Notes under the pieces: generated by a model
What the model was told of the DNA's origin: nothing
The model's input: the letters and a program-made list of their open reading frames with translations, nothing else
Databases searched by the model: none
NCBI RefSeq assembly: GCF_014640675.1
Contig: NZ_BMHK01000002.1
Span: forward strand, 124,001-188,000
DNA length: 64,000 nucleotides
Direction of reading: 5' to 3'
Origin: Novosphingobium endophyticum
Lineage (GTDB): Bacteria; Pseudomonadota; Alphaproteobacteria; Sphingomonadales; Sphingomonadaceae
Translations under genes and position numbers: made by a program
Shown: piece by piece, positions 53,167 to 64,000 of the stretch
How positions within the stretch are numbered: position 1 is the stretch's first letter
How the letters are laid out: each line of letters starts with the position of its first letter

Positions 53167-53178
53167 GGGGGCTTTAGC

Positions 53179-53207
53179 AAAAAAAGGGCGCGTCTTGCCG
53201 CGCGCCC
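53179..53207 (-). terminator. intrinsic terminator, probably formerly of gltBD
   Basis: On the minus strand the stem GGGCGCG / CGCGCCC with a loop of about 8 bases is followed by seven T's (A-run at 53179-53185). It points the same way as gltB-gltD but is now separated from the gltD stop by the 1.3-kb IS element. Confidence 0.7.
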
Positions 53208-53282
53208 CTTATGGGATGGCCCGCCCCTTTTCCCCCGGCATCGGGTATGATGCTGGTGTTCGAAAAGGAAAGGAGCGGTCCG

Positions 53283-54313
53283 ATGTCTATTTTGATCCTG
53301 GGAATTGATCTCGGCAAGAATTCTTGCAGCATCGTGGGCGTTGACGCGCAAGGCGCTGTTGTTGTTCGCCGATCAATGCGGCGCAAGACGCTCATTGAAT
53401 ACGTGGCGACGCTTCCCGCGTGCGTGGTGGCGATGGAAGCTTGCTGCGGCGCCCATCATCTCGGCCGGCTTTTTGCTGCAAAAGGGCACGAGGTCCGACT
53501 GATGTCTCCTGAGTACGTTCGGCCTTACGTGAAAGCTCAGAAGAATGACGATCGTGATGCGGAAGGGATCGCCGAGGCGGCCTCCAGACCAACGATGCGA
53601 TTTGTCGAGCTCAAGAGCCAGGCGCAGCTGGACATCCAGACGCTGCACCGCATGCGATCACGCCTGGTTGCTGAACGCACTGGTCTCATCAATCAGCTTC
53701 GCGCCATTCTGTCGGAGCGCGGAACGGACTTTCCGGCCGGGCGTCGCAAGCTCGAGCAAGGGGTCGATGGTTTGCTCGCAGACGGCGATGACACGCTGTC
53801 TGCTCGTATAGTCGAGCTGATCACACAACTTCGCGCGGAATGGAGCGAGCTCGATACGAAGATCGAGGCACTGAACGCTGAATTCGTTGAAATGGCGCGC
53901 ACCGATGCAGCCATGCGCCGGCTGACGACCATACCGGGCGTGGGCGTGCTCAATGCGACGGCGCTGGTGGCAGCTGTGGGTGATGGAAGCAGCTTTGGCA
54001 AAGCGCGTGACCTCGGCGCCTGGCTCGGGCTGGTTCCCCGTCAGCACACTACGGGGGCAAGCCTCGGTTGCTTGGAATCTCGAAGCGCGGCAACACTTAC
54101 CTGCGTACGCTTCTCGTCCACGGTGCGAGAGCCGCCTTACCCTCGCTATCCCAAAGCGACACGCCATTGGGCCGCTGGCTCAAAGCGATGATCGAGCGAG
54201 GTGTTCATCGGAACGCGATCGTGGTCGCCCTGGCCAACAAGCTGGCGAGGATTGCCTGGGCGGTCTTGCGTAAAGACGTAGCGTTCGAGCGCGGCCGCCT
54301 CGTCGCGGCATAG
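53283..54313 (+). pseudogene. IS110-family transposase, frameshifted
   Basis: The first frame (53283 onward) holds the N-terminal DEDD RNase-H-like domain: ILGIDLGKNSCSIVGVD, VVAMEACCGAHHLG and NDDRDAEGIAEA, then a coiled middle, and the C-terminal TTIPGVGVLNATALVAA and ARDLGAWLGLVPRQHTTG. At 54053-54057 a run of five G's interrupts the frame: the rest, LLGISKRGNTYLRTLLVHGA then ARIAWAVLRKDV, continues one frame over to 54313. A sixth G would restore a 343-aa protein. So it is a -1 base loss, a sequencing error, or a programmed shift. AGGAG precedes the ATG. Confidence 0.85.
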
Positions 54314-54545
54314 TCAGATCGGCCACGCACAATGCGCGCGTGGCTCATGAGGTTTGCAGGAAGGATCGTAAAGATGGCCTGAGAGTCGAACGACGTTTGG
54401 AAACCCGGTGAATGAAGTGGCATTCGATGCCGTCGCCTTTTGTGGGTCCCAAGCGTGCGGATGTCCATCTTGGCCATGGGCGTGCCCATGAGACCGTATA
54501 CGTTGACGCAGACTACTCAGAACACCGTAATATCCTCTTGCAGAC
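54314..54545 (+). ncRNA. candidate guide (bridge/seek) RNA region of the IS
   Basis: A 232-base stretch with no supported gene, between the transposase stop and the right inverted repeat. In the IS1111 group the transposase uses a guide RNA encoded downstream of its gene, and this is where it would lie. Short hairpins such as GCACAATGCGCGCG are visible, but the fold and guide loops cannot be established by eye. Inference from family knowledge. Confidence 0.35.
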
Positions 54546-54582
54546 GGGGCGGGCCATACGTTTCATTCAGATGGCTCGCGCC

Positions 54583-56016
54583 TCAGCGCGGCAGTTCGCT
54601 GGCGCCCATCAGCAGCTCGTCCACCGCGCGGGCGCACTGGCGGCCTTCGCGGATGGCCCAGACGACCAGCGACTGGCCGCGGCGCATGTCGCCGCAGGAG
54701 AAGATCTGCTCGTCGCTGGTCTGGTACTTCTCGGTGTCGGCCTTGACGTTGCCGCGCGGGTCCAGCTCGACGCCCGCCTGATCAAGCAGGCCGGCCTTGC
54801 GCGGGCCGGTGAAGCCCATGGCAAGCAGGATGAGGTCGGCCTGGAGCGTGAATTCGCTGCCCGGCACCTCGTGCATCCGGCCTTCCTTCCATTCGACGCG
54901 CACGCATTCGAGGCCCTTGACGTCGTTGTCGCCGATCACGCGCTTGGTCAGCACGGCCCAATCGCGCTCGCAGCCTTCCTCGTGGCTCGAGGACGTGCGC
55001 AGCTTGAGCGGCCAGTTGGGCCAGGACATCGCCTTGTCCTCATGCACCGGAGGCCGAGGCATGATCTCGAGCTGGGTGACCGAGAGTGCGCTCTGGCGGT
55101 TCGAGGTGCCCACGCAGTCCGAACCGGTGTCGCCGCCGCCGATGACGATGACGTGCTTGCCGGTGGCGGTCAGCGTGCCGCGCGGCGCGGCGCGCATTTC
55201 ATCATCGCCCGCGTTGCGCTTGTTCTGCTGGGTCAGGAACTCCATCGCCGGACGCACGCCGGGCAGTTCGGAGCCCGGAATGTCAAGCCGGCGGGCTTCC
55301 TCGGCGCCACCGGCAAAGACGACCGCGTCGTAGTTTTCCTTGAGCGAATTGACGGAGACCGAGACGCCGACCTCGATCGAAGTCTTGAACACCACGCCTT
55401 CGGCTTCCATCTGCGCCGCGCGGCGATTGATGAGGTGCTTCTCCATCTTGAAGTCGGGGATGCCGTAACGCATCAGCCCGCCGACGCGATCGTTCTTCTC
55501 GAACACCGTCACCGAGTGGCCGGCGCGCGCGAGCTGCTGCGCGCAGGCCAGGCCCGCCGGGCCGGAACCCACGACGGCGACCGACTTGCCGCTGCGCTTC
55601 CGGGGGATCCTCGGGGTAATCCAGCCTTCCTGCCAGCCCTTGTCAACGATCGCGCATTCGATCGACTTGATGGTAACGGGCTGGTCGGTGATGTTCAGCG
55701 TGCAGGCCGCCTCGCACGGGGCGGGGCAGATGCGGCCGGTGAACTCCGGAAAGTTGTTGGTCGAATGGAGGACTTCCAGCGCGTTGCGGTAGTCGTCCTC
55801 ATAGACCAAATGGTTCCAGTCCGGGATGATGTTGTTGACGGGGCAACCCGTGTGGCAGTGCGGAATGCCGCAGTTCATGCAGCGAGACGCCTGCGCCCGC
55901 AGCGCGTCGGGCGCCAGCGGGATCACGAATTCCTTGTAGTTCGTCAGTCGCTCGTCGACCGGACCGTACGTGCGATCATGACGGTCCAGTTCGAGGAAGC
56001 CGGTTTCCTTGCCCAT
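54583..56016 (-). CDS. gltD: glutamate synthase (NADPH) small subunit
   Basis: A 477-aa FAD- and NADPH-binding subunit that passes electrons to GltB. The N-terminal iron-sulfur region has [14 protein letters not shown] and [13 protein letters not shown]-binding [19 protein letters not shown] is near residue 150, and NADPH-binding [13 protein letters not shown] near 300. The ending [14 protein letters not shown] ... [15 protein letters not shown] is typical. It lies 20 bases after gltB on the same strand, so the two are an operon. A 1.3-kb IS follows it and separates it from what looks like its terminator. Confidence 0.96.
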   Translation of the reverse strand: MGKETGFLELDRHDRTYGPVDERLTNYKEFVIPLAPDALRAQASRCMNCGIPHCHTGCPVNNIIPDWNHLVYEDDYRNALEVLHSTNNFPEFTGRICPAPCEAACTLNITDQPVTIKSIECAIVDKGWQEGWITPRIPRKRSGKSVAVVGSGPAGLACAQQLARAGHSVTVFEKNDRVGGLMRYGIPDFKMEKHLINRRAAQMEAEGVVFKTSIEVGVSVSVNSLKENYDAVVFAGGAEEARRLDIPGSELPGVRPAMEFLTQQNKRNAGDDEMRAAPRGTLTATGKHVIVIGGGDTGSDCVGTSNRQSALSVTQLEIMPRPPVHEDKAMSWPNWPLKLRTSSSHEEGCERDWAVLTKRVIGDNDVKGLECVRVEWKEGRMHEVPGSEFTLQADLILLAMGFTGPRKAGLLDQAGVELDPRGNVKADTEKYQTSDEQIFSCGDMRRGQSLVVWAIREGRQCARAVDELLMGASELPR

Positions 56017-56036
56017 CTTCTCTTGATTCCCGATTC

Positions 56037-60677
<4,641 letters not shown>

Positions 60678-60963
60678 CGATAATAATCCGTCCTGTCATT
60701 TGCCGGGGTCTGTCAATTTCACGCAGCGCAGAGGTGCGCGAATCGCGCACTATCCGGCACGCGGCATAGTGACCCCACGGTCCCCATGACGATTACAGGC
60801 CGTTTTTGCAACCTTTGGACGCAGGATTGGTATCGCGAACACTGAAAATGCGGAAATTTTATTGTTGCCGGCACGGTGCGAACCCCGTGCGGGGCGGGCG
60901 CGGGCGGCGCGTTTTCCAGCGCCGCGGCCCCTCACGATCGATGCGCGCGCCGAATATCGGCGT

Positions 60964-62568
60964 TCAGGCAGCTCCGCTCATGCGCTGCAAAGTGGCGAGC
61001 GCGGCGCGCAGGGCCTTTTCGGTTTCCTGGGGATCCTGCCCGTCCGGCGCGTCGAAGGGGCGGCGGCCCTCGGCGGAGGATTCCGCGCGGTCGGTTCCGT
61101 GCGTCTCTTCGTCCGGCAGGGACGGCCCGATGTCGGCACCCGATTCGTCGGCGCCCAATTCATCCGTGGGAGAGAGCGAAGAGCGCGGGCCGACGGAACG
61201 CGAAATGTTGAGCAGCGAGGAATAGCCTTCCTCCAGCACGTCGCTTTCCTCGTCTTCATACGCGTCCTCGTCCACACCCTCGTCGAGGCCGTAGGCGTGT
61301 TGGTCAAGATCGCCGGTCGGGGCGGCGGGCGCGAGGCCGATGTGACGCGGCGGGATATAGCCGGGCAAGGCGTCCTCGTAGGCATCCTCGCCGGAATCGT
61401 GACCGACCGGACGCAGCGCGGCCGGCATTCGCGGCGGCTGCGCGACGGGTTCGAATGCCTCGGCTTCAGCGGTTTCGGGTTCAGGTTCGGTGACTTCGGG
61501 CGGTGCCGGTGCATCGAAATCGGGTACGGCGCTCAGGCGCGGCAGCCGGACGGGGGGAGCCTCGAAGACCTGCTGCGCGCACTCGCGGGGTTCCGCTTCG
61601 GCCGCGACGTCATGGTCAGCCTCGGGTTCCGGTTCGGCCGGGGGTTCCGCGACCCTGACGGCAGCGGGGTAGGCCGCCTCGCTGCGGCACCGGGCCATCG
61701 CGAGCGCAAGCCGTTCGAGCAGTTCTACCTGTGAAAGCGCGTCGAGTTCGGCTGAAGCGATACGCTCGGCTGCACCGGCGGCCTCGGTCGCGGGCGTGGC
61801 GCCGGCGGTGAAGTCGCCGCCCTCGTCCTTGTCCTCGACACGATCGTATTCGAGGGCGATTTCCTCGTCGTCGTTCGACAGCGCGGGCGGGGCGTAAGGT
61901 GTCTGCGGCGTTTCGTCGTCCTCATCGGACCGATCGTCGTCACTTTCCGGCCCGTTGTCGCGGCGTGCGGTGATTTCGTACGAATACGCGTCGAACAGAC
62001 TGCCCTTAGCAGCGCCTGGCGCTTCTGCCCGGGCGGGCTCGTCGGCGGGCGGCGTGGGCAGCGGCGCGGTCGCGGATTCCTCATCCGCTTCGTCGAAGCT
62101 GCCGATCTCGAAATCCGCAATGTCCAGAATCGCGGTCTCGCGAGCGCTCTCCCGCATGGCGCGCACTTTCCACAAGGGCTGCGCGGGCGCCTCCTCCCCG
62201 GCCGCGTTCGCGGCGGGAGGGGCCGGAGCCGCCGTTTCGGCGGCCGCCGTCGCGCCGCGCCGGCGCGGGCGCGCCGCGGTTTCAGGACGGGCGATCCGGC
62301 GCGCGACGAGCGCGCCGATCACGCCGCCGCTGGCGGTCATGACAAGAGCAATGAGAATGCGCGCGGTCGCGCCCAGCGGCGGCGCGGCCATGGGGAGGAG
62401 CGAGTCGATACCGGTCGCGAGCACCGCCTGCTCGATGAGCGCGGGACTGATGGCGACGCTGGCAAGGCCGAACAGCGCGCCGAACCAGAGGGCCACGATC
62501 GCGGGAAACAGTGGATGCCGGCTGATCGGCGGGTTGCCGCCCGATTTCCTGCTCGTTTTTTCGGCCAT
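60964..62568 (-). CDS. acidic low-complexity membrane protein, unknown function
   Basis: A 534-aa protein. Two membrane segments lie near the N-terminus (about 22-45, LFPAIVALWFGALFGLASVA; 64-85), followed by an Arg/Ala/Pro linker and about 400 residues rich in Glu, Asp, Ala and Pro, largely disordered (DDDRSDEDDETPQ, AEPPAEPEPEADHD). The C-terminal end, ETEKALRAALATLQRM, is a likely helix. ATG 62568 is chosen as GAGGTG lies upstream at good spacing. I do not recognise a domain. The extracytoplasmic or cytoplasmic location of the tail is unclear. It sits between gltB and the glycosyltransferase, same strand as both. Confidence 0.6.
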   Translation of the reverse strand: MAEKTSRKSGGNPPISRHPLFPAIVALWFGALFGLASVAISPALIEQAVLATGIDSLLPMAAPPLGATARILIALVMTASGGVIGALVARRIARPETAARPRRRGATAAAETAAPAPPAANAAGEEAPAQPLWKVRAMRESARETAILDIADFEIGSFDEADEESATAPLPTPPADEPARAEAPGAAKGSLFDAYSYEITARRDNGPESDDDRSDEDDETPQTPYAPPALSNDDEEIALEYDRVEDKDEGGDFTAGATPATEAAGAAERIASAELDALSQVELLERLALAMARCRSEAAYPAAVRVAEPPAEPEPEADHDVAAEAEPRECAQQVFEAPPVRLPRLSAVPDFDAPAPPEVTEPEPETAEAEAFEPVAQPPRMPAALRPVGHDSGEDAYEDALPGYIPPRHIGLAPAAPTGDLDQHAYGLDEGVDEDAYEDEESDVLEEGYSSLLNISRSVGPRSSLSPTDELGADESGADIGPSLPDEETHGTDRAESSAEGRRPFDAPDGQDPQETEKALRAALATLQRMSGAA

Positions 62569-62603
62569 GTCCATCACCTCAATCTCGCGGAAGCGGGCCG
62601 GCG

Positions 62604-63845
62604 TCATGCCGCGACGCCAAGTCCATTTCCAGCGGCCACAGGTGACACCATTTGGTAAACGTCTCGATAACGGGCAGCATTCGCGGCCCAGTCGTGCTGC
62701 GCCCGGACGTGCTGGAGCCCCGCCTCGCGATAATCGTCCCACCGCCCGCGATGCTCCAGCATTTCCGCCAGCGTCGCGGCGCAGGCGCGGGGATCGTCGG
62801 GGGCGAAGAGCACGCCGGTCGTCCCATGCGTGACCAGTTCCCGGTGCCCGCCGACGTCGCTCGCGGCCACGAGCTTGCCCTGGGCCATGGCCTCGAGCGG
62901 CTTGAGCGGCGTGACGAGGTCGGTCAGGCGGCTGCGCTTGCGCGGATAGGCCATGATGTCGGCCAGGGCGTAATAGCGGTCGACCTCGTGATGCGGGACG
63001 CGCCCGATGAATCGGATCGCGTCGGCGGCGGGCGAAGCGGCGGCCCGCTCGCGCAGCGCCGCCTCGCACGGCCCGCCTCCGACGAGGAGCAGGCGCGCGT
63101 CCGGCTGGCGTTCGGCGAGCAGCGCCATGGCATCGATCAGCACGTCGATGCCTTCATAATCATAGAAGCTGCCGATAAAACCGATCACCGGGCAAGGGCG
63201 GCCATCGACTTCAAAGCCCAGCGCGCGCGCCAGTTCGGGGTCGCGCGGCAGGGGCTTGCCGAAGAGCGTCAGGTCGACGCCATTGGGCATGACCGTCACG
63301 CGCCGCGCATCGGTGCCGCGCGCGACCAGATCCGCCTTGAGTCCCTCGCAGATCGTCACCACCGCGTCCGCCCGCGCAACCACGTGGCTCTCCAGCCCGC
63401 GCGTCAGGCGGTACTTGAGCGAGCCTTCGGTGCCGGTTCCGTTGCCGACGGCGGCATCTTCCCAGAAGGCGCGGATTTCGTAGACCAGCGGAATGCCATG
63501 GCGGCGCGCCACGCGCAGCGCCGCCTGGCCGCACAGCGCCGGTGAATGGGCATGCAGGATATCCGGCCGCCACTCCCGCACGGCGCGTTCGATGCCTTGC
63601 GCGAAGATTCCGATCTCGCGCCATTCGCGCAGGCCCGCAAAGCCGCTCGCGCGGCCGGCGGTGCGGTGGAACAGCAGACCGTCCGCCTCTTCCACGGCGC
63701 CCTCCCCGGCGGTGTGGCGCAGGCCCGTGACGCCGCGCACCTCGAAGCCCATCGCGGCCTGGGCCTTGAGGATCGCACGGGTGCGGAAAGTATAGCCGCT
63801 GTGCATCGGCAGCGAGTGGTCGAGAACATGGAGAACGCGCGTCAT
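62604..63845 (-). CDS. GT4 glycosyltransferase, XrtA/PEP-CTERM-associated type
   Basis: A 413-aa retaining glycosyltransferase. The N-terminal VLHVLDHSLPMHSGYTFRT is the signature of the exosortase A-associated family, the sugar-nucleotide region has VIGFIGSFYDYEGIDVLIDA, and the catalytic end has PLKPLEAMAQGKLVAASDVGG. In that system it builds the extracellular polysaccharide made with exosortase-sorted proteins. The next gene, divergent at the window end, suggests the cluster continues outside. It is 35 bases from the acidic membrane protein gene on the same strand. Confidence 0.87.
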   Translation of the reverse strand: MTRVLHVLDHSLPMHSGYTFRTRAILKAQAAMGFEVRGVTGLRHTAGEGAVEEADGLLFHRTAGRASGFAGLREWREIGIFAQGIERAVREWRPDILHAHSPALCGQAALRVARRHGIPLVYEIRAFWEDAAVGNGTGTEGSLKYRLTRGLESHVVARADAVVTICEGLKADLVARGTDARRVTVMPNGVDLTLFGKPLPRDPELARALGFEVDGRPCPVIGFIGSFYDYEGIDVLIDAMALLAERQPDARLLLVGGGPCEAALRERAAASPAADAIRFIGRVPHHEVDRYYALADIMAYPRKRSRLTDLVTPLKPLEAMAQGKLVAASDVGGHRELVTHGTTGVLFAPDDPRACAATLAEMLEHRGRWDDYREAGLQHVRAQHDWAANAARYRDVYQMVSPVAAGNGLGVAA

Positions 63846-63912
63846 GGCCCCGAACCCCTAGCGAACAAGGCTTAACGCGGCGTCAACTCGGCGCTGCTAT
63901 CGCCTGCGATCC

Positions 63913-64000
63913 ATGGTCGACATCTTCGCCCTCGCCCTCTCGCACGGATTGCTCGCGCTTGTCGCGATCCGGCTGCTCTCACGCCCGGAACTCGACCGGG
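63913..64000 (+). CDS. 5' end of a gene, probably small membrane protein
   Basis: MVDIFALALSHGLLALVAIRLLSRPELDR is read from ATG 63913 to the window end. One hydrophobic helix follows a short leader and then an Arg/Glu-rich stretch. It diverges from the glycosyltransferase gene. Similar short hydrophobic openings occur next to XrtA-associated glycosyltransferases in sphingomonads, but the fragment is too short to assign. Confidence 0.5.
   Translation, partial: MVDIFALALSHGLLALVAIRLLSRPELDR

Larger units (their letters stand above)
53216..54557 (+). mobile_element. IS110-family element, IS1111-like
   Basis: A transposase gene with DEDD-type and Transposase_20 motifs is flanked by a 12-bp inverted repeat: ATGGCCCGCCCC at 53216-53227 and GGGGCGGGCCAT at 54546-54557. 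Inverted repeats near, but probably not exactly at, the ends are a feature of the IS1111 group. The size, about 1.34 kb, fits. The gene ends at 54313, leaving a 232-base non-coding stretch to the right repeat. The element lies between the ABM gene and gltD, beside a REP-type palindrome. Exact ends cannot be set without comparison copies. Confidence 0.85.

Noticed and set aside
60678..60963. Gap upstream of gltB as a possible small gene
   Set aside because: Short frames there are Arg-rich shadows without ribosome sites; more likely the gltB promoter region.

Overview
The window is GC-rich (mid-60s percent by eye), gene-dense chromosomal DNA of an alphaproteobacterium, most likely a sphingomonad (Novosphingobium/Sphingobium relatives). 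The reasons are the gene families present (HTH-DUF4019 fusion, DUF3576-leuS-lptE-holA order, XrtA-type glycosyltransferase, PHA-type reductase, Rieske/BVMO/amidohydrolase catabolic genes) and the intergenic palindromic repeats typical of that group. Genus is an inference. I found no rRNA, tRNA, CRISPR array or phage.

Layout. 0-6 kb: 3' end of an unknown gene, an ABC-F ATPase, a Rieske oxygenase, an FNR-type regulator with cluster cysteines, and a sulfotransferase. 6-17 kb: GtrA-like membrane protein, OmpW porin, then one long cbb3 oxidase operon (ccoNOQP-ccoGHIS, a Cys-rich secreted peptide, hemN) behind a perfect FNR box. 17-22.5 kb: PilZ protein, a second Rieske oxygenase and a Baeyer-Villiger monooxygenase, divergent from an amidohydrolase; their shared promoter region carries three FNR-type boxes and a further palindrome. 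22.5-25.4 kb: a large palindromic repeat and a cyanide-insensitive bd oxidase operon (cydA-cydB-DUF2474). 25.5-33.2 kb: M23 peptidase, glnE-bcp-DUF455 operon, then an M28 lipoprotein peptidase and an agmatine deiminase, both with TTG starts. 33.2-35 kb: an eroded patch with small ORFs and gene fragments, including a phytase C-terminus. 35-42.6 kb: lytic transglycosylase, galU, murA, small regulators, LuxR-DUF4019, a second sulfotransferase, phaB and an unknown outer-membrane-like protein. 42.6-53 kb: DUF3576, leuS, lptE, holA, a sugar-1-P transferase, rnd-lptC-lptA, ung and two small genes. 53.2-54.6 kb: an IS110-family (IS1111-like) element with a frameshifted transposase. 54.6-60.7 kb: gltBD. 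60.9-64 kb: an acidic membrane protein, a glycosyltransferase and a gene cut by the window end.

The genes suggest an aerobe specialised for low oxygen. Two high-affinity terminal oxidases (cbb3 and bd/CIO), oxygen-independent HemN and an FnrL-type sensor lie within about 22 kb. Unexpectedly, the same operator type sits in front of oxygen-consuming catabolic enzymes. The most notable other signals are repeats read through in frame into protein ends (ccoP, ccoH, lptE), an IS110 element with a candidate guide-RNA region beside a REP-like palindrome, and decayed gene copies.
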